A program made the translations under genes and the position numbers. 6,216 nucleotides of DNA. Source: Draconibacterium sp. (GTDB lineage: Bacteria > Bacteroidota > Bacteroidia > Bacteroidales > Prolixibacteraceae). The stretch is from positions 1 through 6,216 of the forward strand of contig WGCT01000374.1 in NCBI GenBank assembly GCA_015493625.1, written 5' to 3'. This document shows positions 1 through 6,216 of this stretch, piece by piece. The notes under the pieces were generated by a model that saw only the letters and a program-made list of their open reading frames with translations, made no database searches and was not told the DNA's origin. Within the stretch, counting starts at the first letter, position 1. The number at the start of each line of letters is the position of its first letter.

Positions 1-1901
1 GGAAAATTGATGAGGTAGCACCGGGTGAATTTCGTTTTACAAACGAAAACCCACTTACTCAAATTACGCTTGCTATTGGCAATTACCAACAGATTACAAA
101 TAAAAACGACACACTCGAGTTGGGAGTTTGGACATTAAAAGGGCACAACTATTTTTCTGAATTATTCCCCGAGGCAAAAGATACAATTGCTGCCATAGCT
201 GCCGAGCATTTTAACGATTTTCAGCGAAAGCTTAATTTAGAATATAAGTTGAAACGCCTTTCGTTGGTGGAGGTTCCGGCGCAATTTAAAACGTTCGAAA
301 GAATATGGACATCAAGTCAGGAGTTGGTACAACCCGAGCAAATTTTTATTCCTGAAAAAGGTTTTTTAATTCGTGAAGCCGATTTTGAAAACCGGAAAAA
401 ATCGAGCTGGAGATACCGGAGAAGAGATGAAGCGGAATTAACTCCACGAGACAAGGAAATTCGTGTGTTCGAAGATTTTTTTAGAAACTTTACCAACGAG
501 CAAAATAACAATTACCGTCAGAATCGGGGCAACTGGACAGCAGTTCAGGTGGGAAATCCTTACTATATTTTTCCACTTCTTTATAACTTTCAAAACAATA
601 TCCAGTCGGATAGGTGGCCCATTACAAACCGGGTTTTCGAAGCTTATTTAAAAGCTCAGGGAACCGATATGCGCTCAATTTTTATGAGTAGTATGAATGG
701 TGGTGAAAGCGAAGATGTACGCGCCAATATTGCACTTCAAGACAGTACGTTTCAAGAAATTTTGGCCGATGCCGGTCAGAAACAAATTATCGATAATGTA
801 ATAAAATTAAAGGGCGATGTTCTCTTTTCGATGATACAATGGAAAGCCGGGGAAGAGGAATTTAAGGGGTTTCTTACCAATATTCTAAACCAAAACAAAT
901 TTAAAAATATCTCTTTCGAGGAGTTTGCTTCCGAAATTGATAAAGCTTTTGGGATTGAACTCATTCCAATGATGGACAACTGGTTTAATGCAAAAGTGTT
1001 ACCCGGATATTTAATTTCGCCCATAAAAGCAGTAAAAGTAAAAGACGGAGATGCCATGAAAACAATGGTGTCGGCAAAAATTACCAACTTCTCGAATGTG
1101 GAAGGACTGGTGAAACTCATATTCAGAGGTGGAGGCAGAGGACGAAGTATGAGTGGAGGCGATATTACAAACAAACTGGTACACTTCGACCCAAATCAAA
1201 CAAAAGAGCTTAGTTACCTTTTAGATGTGCCGCCACGAATGGTTATGGTAAACACCATGACCTCGAAAAATATTCCGCAAACCATGATGAACTTTTTCAG
1301 GGAGATTAAGGAAGATTTAAAAGCAAAACCATTTGAGGGAGAGCGCATTTCGAAAATACCGGTACAAAATGCACTGCCTTCCGAGATTATTGTCGATAAC
1401 GAAGATCCCGAATTTGAAGTTACAAAAATTGAAAACCGCAGTTTACTCGAAAAATTGATAATTAAAGACAAAACAAGCACAAGTAAATATGCGGGAATGA
1501 CATGGTGGCGACCACCAACCAACTGGACAGCCACAACCAATTCCGACTTTTATGGAGAGTACATTCGCTCGGCCTATTATATAAAAGGTGGCGATGGAAA
1601 TTTAAAGGCAAAATGGCATGTACCCATTAAAAAAGCGGGGTATTACGATGTATATTATCACGTTTACAAATCGAGAAGGTTCAGGCGTGGCAGAAGCGAA
1701 GAGAAAGGAGAATACAACTTTACCATATACAGCGACGACGGAGCCGAGGAGGCGGCACTGGCGATTCAGAATGCCGAACCCGGATGGAACCATTTGGGCT
1801 CGTACTATTTTTCGCCCGACACGGCATTAATCGAACTTTCGAATAAAACAACATTGCGTGCTGTTTTTGCCGATGCAGTAAAATTGGTTGAATTGAAATA
1901 A
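1..1901 (+). CDS. M1-peptidase-like protein with golvesin-C-like C-terminal domain (5' partial; probable C-terminal half of an ABC-2 permease/M1 fusion)
   Basis: The reading frame is open from base 3 to the TAA at 1899-1901, so the gene begins left of the window; 632 residues are visible. The in-frame TTG at 120 (residue 40) is not a believable start because the same frame continues upstream without a stop. Residues about 80-125 hold a block (RLSLVEVPAQF, then WTSSQELVQPEQIFIPEKG) that I recognise from the M1 aminopeptidase-like domain of Bacteroidota ABC permease/M1 proteins. Residues about 185-220 (NPYYIFPLLYNFQ ... WPITNRVFEAYL) and 270-340 (helical part ending DNWFNAKVLPGYLISPIKAV) match the later M1 region. 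No HEXXH zinc motif occurs anywhere visible, so this part is probably catalytically dead. A glycine/arginine-rich loop (about 375-386) precedes a beta-rich stretch, and residues about 497-631 (AGMTWWRP ... GYYDVYYHVYKS ... GWNHLGSYYFSPD ... AVFADAVKLVEL) resemble the golvesin-C/Xly carbohydrate-binding-like domain. Inferred location: periplasmic face of the inner membrane. The stop lies 21 bases before the efflux genes, suggesting one transcript. The role is unknown. Confidence 0.8.
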   Translation, partial: KIDEVAPGEFRFTNENPLTQITLAIGNYQQITNKNDTLELGVWTLKGHNYFSELFPEAKDTIAAIAAEHFNDFQRKLNLEYKLKRLSLVEVPAQFKTFERIWTSSQELVQPEQIFIPEKGFLIREADFENRKKSSWRYRRRDEAELTPRDKEIRVFEDFFRNFTNEQNNNYRQNRGNWTAVQVGNPYYIFPLLYNFQNNIQSDRWPITNRVFEAYLKAQGTDMRSIFMSSMNGGESEDVRANIALQDSTFQEILADAGQKQIIDNVIKLKGDVLFSMIQWKAGEEEFKGFLTNILNQNKFKNISFEEFASEIDKAFGIELIPMMDNWFNAKVLPGYLISPIKAVKVKDGDAMKTMVSAKITNFSNVEGLVKLIFRGGGRGRSMSGGDITNKLVHFDPNQTKELSYLLDVPPRMVMVNTMTSKNIPQTMMNFFREIKEDLKAKPFEGERISKIPVQNALPSEIIVDNEDPEFEVTKIENRSLLEKLIIKDKTSTSKYAGMTWWRPPTNWTATTNSDFYGEYIRSAYYIKGGDGNLKAKWHVPIKKAGYYDVYYHVYKSRRFRRGRSEEKGEYNFTIYSDDGAEEAALAIQNAEPGWNHLGSYYFSPDTALIELSNKTTLRAVFADAVKLVELK

Positions 1902-1922
1902 ATTTTAAAATATACAAACACA

Positions 1923-3425
1923 ATGAGAAGAGTAAATTTTAAACAGATTAAAAAAGCAGCAGCAGTATTTTTGATGCTGGTTCTCGGTGTTTCGGCAGCT
2001 ATTGCACAAGAGGCAATTACGCTGAACAAAGCCATGTCTATTGCCGAAACCGGAAGCCCCGATTTGCAACAGTCGCTGCTAAATCTCGAACGATTTCAGA
2101 AAAACCTCGAAGCCCAGCGTGCTGCTCTTAAATCCCGGTTTTCGCTCGACGTATCTCCGGTTTCTTACAGTAATCAACGCCGTTTCGACACGCGCGTTTC
2201 GGAATGGTACACCAACGAAAACCTGAAATCGAATGCGCGCTTTTTGGTGTCGCAACCTATTTTACTTACCGACGGTACCATTTCGCTCTCGAACGAATTT
2301 GGCTGGCAGGCAAGTAACTCAACCGCCAACAACTCGGAAAGTAAAGTGTTTTATAACAATTTGTATCTAACATTAAATCAGCCAATTTTTACTTACAACA
2401 GGTTAAAGTTACAGCTGAAACAGTTGGAGTTGAGTTACGAAAATGCAAACATAAGTTACGCCATGCAGCGTTTAAACCTCGAAAAGAATGTAACGCAGTT
2501 TTTTTATAATGTTTATATGACTCAAATGAATCTCTCTATTGCAAAAGAGGAGTTGGAGAATACAAAAAAAAGTTACGACATAATTACAAATAAAGTTGAC
2601 GCCGGATTGGCAGCCCGCGAAGAGTTGTACCAGGCCGAACTAAATCTGGCAACGGCCGAATCGAAATTACAAAATAGCGAGGTAACGTTTGAAAATGCAA
2701 AAGACCAACTGAAATTGTACCTTGGAATGGACCTTTTTGAAGACATCGTAATTCTTGCCGATATTAGTGCAAATCCGGTTTCGGTTGATTTGGATAAGGC
2801 CATAAACAACGGGCTGAACTCGAGAATGGAATTGCGTCAGCGAGAAATAGATGTGGAAAACAGCGAGTTCGATTTAATTAAAACGCGGTCGTTAAACGAA
2901 TTCAGAGGCGATGTAAACCTCAGGCTGGGAATTACCGGCGACAACGAAAACCTCAACCAGATTTTCGATGCACCAACAAGCAGTCCGTCGGTAGCTCTCA
3001 GTTTTAAAATTCCAATTTTCGACTGGGGCGAAAAAAAGGCTCGTATTGCAGCTGCCCAAGCATCAATACAGTCGCAAGAGTTAAACTTTTCAGAACAGAA
3101 AAAGCAAATTATTGTTGGCATACGACAGGTGTACAGGAATTTACAAAACCAGTTAAACCAGATAGAAATTGCAAAGAAAAATGTAAAAAATGCCGAGTTA
3201 ACGTACGATATTAATTTGGAGCGTTACGAAAACGGCGATTTAACCGGAATGGATTTAAACCTCTTTCAAACCCAACTTTCCGAAAAGAAAATTGCATACA
3301 GCCAGTCGTTAATTAACTATAAAATAGAACTGTTAAACCTGAAAATACAGACCCTTTACGATTTTGAACAAAACAAAGAGATTGTTCCGGCCGAGCTGTA
3401 TTTATCGGAAGATAAGAAAAAATAA
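1923..3425 (+). CDS. TolC-family outer membrane efflux channel
   Basis: Complete 500-residue protein of the outer membrane efflux protein (OEP/TolC) family, the exit duct of a tripartite pump. It starts with a Sec signal peptide: basic residues 2-11 (RRVNFKQIKK), a hydrophobic core 12-27, and a probable signal peptidase I site AIA/Q after residue 28. The mature chain shows the internal duplication typical of the family. The first half (about 30-280) has the sequence NNLYLTLNQPIF in a beta-strand region followed by long helices, including GLAAREELYQAELNLATAESKL (about 228-249). The second half (about 285-480) has the strand-to-helix motif IPIFDWGEKKARIAAAQAS (363-381) and the helix YENGDLTGMDLNLFQTQLSE (435-454). 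Length is normal for the family. The ATG at 1923 is chosen because it gives the signal peptide directly and no upstream in-frame ATG exists in the short gap; the leader is A-rich without Shine-Dalgarno. The adaptor gene follows after 31 bases. I do not see a lipobox, so it is probably not an NodT/OprM-type lipoprotein. Confidence 0.93.
   Translation: MRRVNFKQIKKAAAVFLMLVLGVSAAIAQEAITLNKAMSIAETGSPDLQQSLLNLERFQKNLEAQRAALKSRFSLDVSPVSYSNQRRFDTRVSEWYTNENLKSNARFLVSQPILLTDGTISLSNEFGWQASNSTANNSESKVFYNNLYLTLNQPIFTYNRLKLQLKQLELSYENANISYAMQRLNLEKNVTQFFYNVYMTQMNLSIAKEELENTKKSYDIITNKVDAGLAAREELYQAELNLATAESKLQNSEVTFENAKDQLKLYLGMDLFEDIVILADISANPVSVDLDKAINNGLNSRMELRQREIDVENSEFDLIKTRSLNEFRGDVNLRLGITGDNENLNQIFDAPTSSPSVALSFKIPIFDWGEKKARIAAAQASIQSQELNFSEQKKQIIVGIRQVYRNLQNQLNQIEIAKKNVKNAELTYDINLERYENGDLTGMDLNLFQTQLSEKKIAYSQSLINYKIELLNLKIQTLYDFEQNKEIVPAELYLSEDKKK
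1980..2006 (+). other. Signal peptide core and cleavage region of the TolC-like protein
   Basis: This stretch encodes residues 20-28 of the outer membrane channel, the end of the hydrophobic core and the AxA motif (A26-I27-A28). Cleavage is predicted by eye between A28 and Q29, leaving a mature N-terminus that begins QEAITLNKAM; this is consistent with the OEP domain starting just after the signal peptide. Confidence 0.65.
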
Positions 3426-3456
3426 CGTATAAGAAATTAAATTAAAAACAGATAAG

Positions 3457-4515
3457 ATGAGACAAATAAAACTATTTCTATTGGCAGGCATTATTGTTTT
3501 TGCCGCGGCATGCAACAATCAGCCTGCCACCGAAACTACCGAGTTGGCAGTGCCTGTTTCTGTTTCGAATATAAAATTGCAAAGCATTAAGCAATTTATA
3601 AATACCACCGGAACCGCAAAAGCAGTTTCCGAAACAGTATTGAATTCGGAAATAGCCGGTGCATACAAATTGCTTCTAAATCCGAAAACAGGAAAGCGCT
3701 TTAAACTGGGCGACAGAGTTGAAAAGGGACAGGTTATTATTCGTCTCGAAGACAAAGAGTATTTAAACGGAATTGCCATCGATTCGAAAAAGCTTAGTCT
3801 CGAAATTTCGCAGCAGGAGTACAAGAAATCGAAGTCGTTGTACGATAAAGGCGGAATTACGTTGCGCGAGTTACGTAATGCCGAACTAACGGCAACCAAT
3901 GCAAAAAACGATTACGAGAATGCCGAAATTCGTATGGCAAAGATGGAAATTGTTGCACCTTTCTCGGGAACGATAGTTGAGTTGCCCTATTACACACAAG
4001 GGGTGAAAATTGCTACCGGTCAACCTATGGTAAGCTTAATGAACTACAAAAAAATGTATGTCGAGATTAATCTTCCCGAGAAAAATATAAGCGACATAAA
4101 GTTGGGGCAACAGGTTTTAATTACCAGTTACACACTCTCCGAAGACACAATAAAAGGTACAGTTTCCGAGCTTTCGCCAATTGTTAGTTCCGAAACAAGA
4201 ACGTTTAGCGGGAAGTTGCTGATTAACAATTCGCAACTAAAACTACGCCCGGGAATGTTTATAAAAGCGAACATTATTACAGCCCAAAAAGACAGTGCTA
4301 TTGTTATTCCTAAAAATGTAATTCTAAATGGAAGTCGAGGGAAATATGTGTTTGTGGTTGGCCGGAACAGTGCAGCCGACGACCGCCGCATTACTACCGG
4401 AATCGAAAATCAGGATGATATTGAGATTCTGGAAGGATTAAAACCCAACGACCGACTGATTATTAAAGGATTTGAAACACTGCGCGACAAGTCGAAAGTA
4501 AAAGTAATTCTGTAA
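3457..4515 (+). CDS. RND efflux periplasmic adaptor (membrane fusion protein), lipoprotein
   Basis: Complete 352-residue adaptor of the HlyD/AcrA family, which links the RND pump to the TolC-like channel in the periplasm. The N-terminus is a lipoprotein signal: K5, a hydrophobic run 6-18, and the lipobox A16-A17-A18-C19, so the mature protein should be anchored by acylated C19. Domain order fits the family: first half of the lipoyl-like domain about 52-100 (GDRVEKGQVIIRLED at 85-99), a short alpha-hairpin about 101-160, second lipoyl half with EIVAPFSGTIVE (164-175), a beta-barrel about 200-275 (LRPGMFIKANI at 263-273), and a membrane-proximal domain about 280-350 (AIVIPKNVIL, then ILEGLKPNDRLIIKG at 324-338). 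The hairpin of roughly 60 residues is short, so a tip-to-tip contact with a long channel is expected, as for AcrA-like systems. It lies 31 bases after the channel gene, with an A-rich leader lacking Shine-Dalgarno. The pump gene follows only after 207 bases, which is unusual for this pair. Confidence 0.93.
   Translation: MRQIKLFLLAGIIVFAAACNNQPATETTELAVPVSVSNIKLQSIKQFINTTGTAKAVSETVLNSEIAGAYKLLLNPKTGKRFKLGDRVEKGQVIIRLEDKEYLNGIAIDSKKLSLEISQQEYKKSKSLYDKGGITLRELRNAELTATNAKNDYENAEIRMAKMEIVAPFSGTIVELPYYTQGVKIATGQPMVSLMNYKKMYVEINLPEKNISDIKLGQQVLITSYTLSEDTIKGTVSELSPIVSSETRTFSGKLLINNSQLKLRPGMFIKANIITAQKDSAIVIPKNVILNGSRGKYVFVVGRNSAADDRRITTGIENQDDIEILEGLKPNDRLIIKGFETLRDKSKVKVIL
3502..3513 (+). other. 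Lipobox of the adaptor protein
   Basis: These bases encode A16-A17-A18-C19. A small residue at -1 directly before cysteine after a hydrophobic core is the signal peptidase II recognition pattern. The next residues are N20-N21-Q22, so there is no Asp directly after Cys; in Bacteroidota this fits periplasm-facing attachment, and an SLG-type surface-export signal is not evident. Confidence 0.75.
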
Positions 4516-4722
4516 AAGCAAGATGAATGCAAATGAGTTTTATACACAAGAGAGCGATTGAGAAAGACAGTTGTGTCGGAAAATTCCAAATCGTGAATGT
4601 AATATAAATCAGACGAAACATTCATGATAAAAGATTTTACACACAGAAGCACAATTAAGTTAAAGCACTAATTTCTTGTCTTGTGTCTTTATTCTAGTAA
4701 CTTGATTCTAATTATTAAATAG
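4516..4722. other. Non-coding gap between adaptor and RND pump genes
   Basis: This 207-base AT-rich stretch separates two genes that normally sit almost back to back. I find no tRNA-like fold, no GC-rich hairpin with a T-run (so no classical terminator), and no convincing gene; only two very short + strand reading frames (4523-4561, 12 codons; 4533-4607, 24 codons) are present. It holds an imperfect 11-pair inverted repeat (4590-4628), a distant 8-base inverted pair (4544-4551 acacaaga and 4679-4686 tcttgtgt), and a repeated attcta (4691-4696, 4705-4710). The region may carry a promoter or post-transcriptional control for the pump; a weak match to the Bacteroidota -7/-33 pattern lies near 4676-4705. 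Confidence 0.6.
4590..4628 (+). repeat. Imperfect inverted repeat, possible RNA hairpin
   Basis: The arms are 4590-4600 (atcgtgaatgt) and 4618-4628 (acattcatgat), giving 11 stacked pairs around a 17-base loop (4601-4617). Ten pairs are Watson-Crick; the remaining one is G4593 opposite T4625, which is a permitted G-U wobble in a + strand transcript but a C-A mismatch on the other strand. That asymmetry mildly favours a role as RNA in the operon transcript. No T-run follows, so it is not a typical intrinsic terminator. It could be a processing or stability element that sets adaptor-to-pump ratio, a DNA-binding site, or chance in AT-rich sequence. Confidence 0.4.
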
Positions 4723-6216
4723 ATGAAAAAATTAACACAATTTTCTGTCGATTACCCGGTAACAGTGCTGATGGTGGTTCTTGGAGTTTTGCTGCTCGGC
4801 TACATATCGTACGATAAATTGGGTGTCGATCTTTTTCCCGACCTCAACTCGCCACGTATTTTTGTGGAGATAAAATCGGGAGAACGGCCGCCGGAAGAGA
4901 TGGAAAAACAGTTTGTTGAGGAGATTGAATCGCGGGCAATCCGCCAGTCGAATGTGGTTCAGGTTACCTCTGTTTCGCGCGTTGGTTCAGCACAAATTAC
5001 CGTAGAATATGGATGGAACAAAGATATGGACGAGGCTTTTCTCGACCTTCAACGAGAGCTGAATCCGGTGAGCCAAAACCCGGAAGTTGACGAGCTTACA
5101 ATTACTCAGCACGACCCGAATACTATGCCGGTAATGGTTCTTGGACTTACGCATTCGGAAATTAAAGATATGAATGAACTTCGGAAGGTTGCCGAAAGCT
5201 ATATCAGGAACGAACTGGTACGTTTAGAGGGCGTTGCCGAAGTAGAACTTACGGGACAGGAAGAGAGCGAAATAATTATTGAAACTGATATTTACCGTCT
5301 CGAAGCACTAAACCTTTCGATGGAAGAGGTGAGCTCGCGCATTCAGAATTTTAACCGGAATGTGTCGGGCGGGCGAATTAGCGAAATGGGAATTCAGTAC
5401 ATTGTTAAAGGCGTTTCTCTGCTGCAAAATACCGACGATTTTAACAACTTAATTGTGGGGTATAAAAATGTTCAGGCAAATGCTGCAAACGGACAAAATA
5501 ACTCCGAGCGGGCTCCCATCTATTTAAAAGATATTGCAAAGGTCAGGGTCGAAAATAAGAAACCCGATAATATTGTTCATATTAACGGCAAACGCTGTCT
5601 CGGCCTTTCAATTTATAAAGAGACACAGTTTAACACCGTAAAATCGGTAGAGCAAATTAATAAAGCACTGGTAAAAATAGAGAAGGCACTGCCCGGTTAT
5701 AAATTTACCCGCATCAGCAATCAGGGGAAATTTATAAGCAATGCCATCGACGAAGTAAAAGAGACTGCACTTATTGGAATTTTACTTGCTGTGATTATTC
5801 TATTCCTTTTTCTTCGCCGTTTTGGAACCACTCTAATTGTTAGTATTGCCATTCCAATTTCAATTATTGCCACGTTCAACTTAATGTATTTTAACCATCT
5901 TACCATAAATATTATGACCCTTGGAGGACTTGCTTTGGGGGCGGGAATGTTGGTTGACAATGCCATTGTTGTTATGGAAAATATTTTTCGCAACCACGAA
6001 AACGGGATGAGTGTAAAAGAGGCTGCAATTGTTGGCACATCGCAGGTTGGCGGTGCAATTACGGCATCTACATTAACAACTATTATTGTTTTTCTTCCCA
6101 TTGTTTATCTTCATGGAGCATCGGGCGAGTTGTTTAAAGACCAGGCGTGGACTGTTGCTTTTTCGCTTGTTTCGTCGCTGGCGGTTGCCATTTTTCTTAT
6201 TCCAATGATGTACCAC
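4723..6216 (+). CDS. RND-family efflux pump, inner-membrane permease (3' partial)
   Basis: The first 498 residues of an AcrB/HAE-like proton-driven RND transporter are visible; the family is usually a little over 1000 residues, so about half is missing beyond the right edge. The ATG at 4723 is the earliest possible start because an in-frame TAG (4720-4722) abuts it. Seen in order: TM1 about 13-30; the periplasmic porter domain about 31-340, opening with KLGVDLFPDLNSPRIFVEI; TM2 about 346-364; TM3 about 370-389; TM4 about 396-420 with GGLALGAGMLVDNAIVVMEN; an amphipathic link IFRNHENGMSVKEAA; TM5 about 442-463; TM6 about 475-496. D412 in TM4 aligns with the essential proton-relay Asp407 of AcrB, while N413 replaces Asp408. 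A polar low-complexity insertion lies at about 248-263. The porter lacks the features I associate with CusA-type metal pumps, so small amphiphilic compounds are the more likely cargo, by inference. Its adaptor and channel are the two preceding genes. Confidence 0.93.
   Translation, partial: MKKLTQFSVDYPVTVLMVVLGVLLLGYISYDKLGVDLFPDLNSPRIFVEIKSGERPPEEMEKQFVEEIESRAIRQSNVVQVTSVSRVGSAQITVEYGWNKDMDEAFLDLQRELNPVSQNPEVDELTITQHDPNTMPVMVLGLTHSEIKDMNELRKVAESYIRNELVRLEGVAEVELTGQEESEIIIETDIYRLEALNLSMEEVSSRIQNFNRNVSGGRISEMGIQYIVKGVSLLQNTDDFNNLIVGYKNVQANAANGQNNSERAPIYLKDIAKVRVENKKPDNIVHINGKRCLGLSIYKETQFNTVKSVEQINKALVKIEKALPGYKFTRISNQGKFISNAIDEVKETALIGILLAVIILFLFLRRFGTTLIVSIAIPISIIATFNLMYFNHLTINIMTLGGLALGAGMLVDNAIVVMENIFRNHENGMSVKEAAIVGTSQVGGAITASTLTTIIVFLPIVYLHGASGELFKDQAWTVAFSLVSSLAVAIFLIPMMYH

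Noticed and set aside
120..122. TTG as the start codon of the first gene
   Set aside because: The frame stays open upstream to base 3 with protein-like sequence (PLTQITLAIGNYQQIT), no leader features are seen, and the domain is expected to be internal to a longer protein. The start lies outside the window.
204..221. Possible degenerate zinc motif AAEHFN in the pseudopeptidase
   Set aside because: It contains a His after a Glu by chance (EHF), lies before the LVEVP block rather than after it, and has neither a second His at the right spacing nor the downstream Glu of M1 enzymes.
776..1174. 132-codon reverse-strand frame inside the first gene
   Set aside because: It lies antisense to clear M1-like coding sequence, and its product is Phe/Ser/Pro-rich with no family resemblance, as expected from the complement of Lys/Asn-rich codons.
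3519..3899. 126-codon reverse-strand frame inside the adaptor gene
   Set aside because: It is antisense to the conserved lipoyl and hairpin regions of the adaptor and shows no domain or signal of its own.
4523..4561. 12-codon frame 7 bases after the adaptor stop
   Set aside because: It is too short to separate from chance and overlaps the 24-codon frame in another phase.
4590..4640. Intrinsic terminator after the adaptor gene
   Set aside because: The hairpin is AT-rich with a 17-base loop and is followed by aaaagatttt rather than a T-run; termination here would also separate the pump from its partners.
4410..4652. 80-codon reverse-strand frame covering much of the adaptor-pump gap
   Set aside because: Over 100 bases overlap the conserved end of the adaptor gene in antisense, the product resembles no family, and the gap part has no supporting start context. 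A real antisense gene cannot be fully excluded.
5721..6101. 126-codon reverse-strand frame inside the pump gene
   Set aside because: It is antisense to TM2-TM5 of the RND pump; its hydrophobic character is the mirror of the membrane segments.

Overview
The window looks like a chromosomal segment of a Bacteroidota bacterium, plausibly a marine or anaerobic Marinilabiliales/Prolixibacteraceae-type lineage (the phylum is fairly secure, the family is a guess). Reasons: moderately AT-rich DNA with frequent TCG and CTC/CTCGA-type codons, A/T-rich leaders with no Shine-Dalgarno motif in front of any of the three visible starts, a TolC-type outer membrane protein plus a lipoprotein adaptor (Gram-negative envelope), and a golvesin-C-like domain at the end of an M1-peptidase-like protein, a combination I associate with this phylum.

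Layout, all on the + strand. (1) 1-1901: the 3' part of a large gene, open at the left edge. It encodes the extracytoplasmic half of an M1-aminopeptidase-like protein that has lost the zinc motif and ends in a golvesin-C/Xly-CBD-like beta domain. The missing N-terminus probably carries ABC-2-type permease membrane segments. (2) 1923-3425: a complete TolC-family outer membrane efflux protein. (3) 3457-4515: a complete lipoprotein membrane-fusion (adaptor) protein. (4) 4516-4722: a 207-base gap with no convincing gene but with an 11-pair imperfect hairpin. (5) 4723-6216: the first 498 residues of an RND inner-membrane pump, cut by the right edge.

Genes 2-4 form a standard tripartite efflux set: the RND pump takes substrate from the periplasm or inner membrane, the adaptor bridges, and the TolC-like channel opens to the outside. 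The 21- and 31-base gaps between the first three genes suggest co-transcription with the upstream pseudopeptidase gene. The wider gap before the pump gene is the only obvious place for internal control. The substrate cannot be read from the sequence, but the pump does not look like a CusA-type metal exporter.

I see no mobile element, CRISPR array, RNA gene or clearly new system. The points most worth a second look are the peptidase-like protein without its metal site, the structured gap before the pump gene, the Asp-Asn proton-relay variant, and a low-complexity loop in the pump's porter domain.
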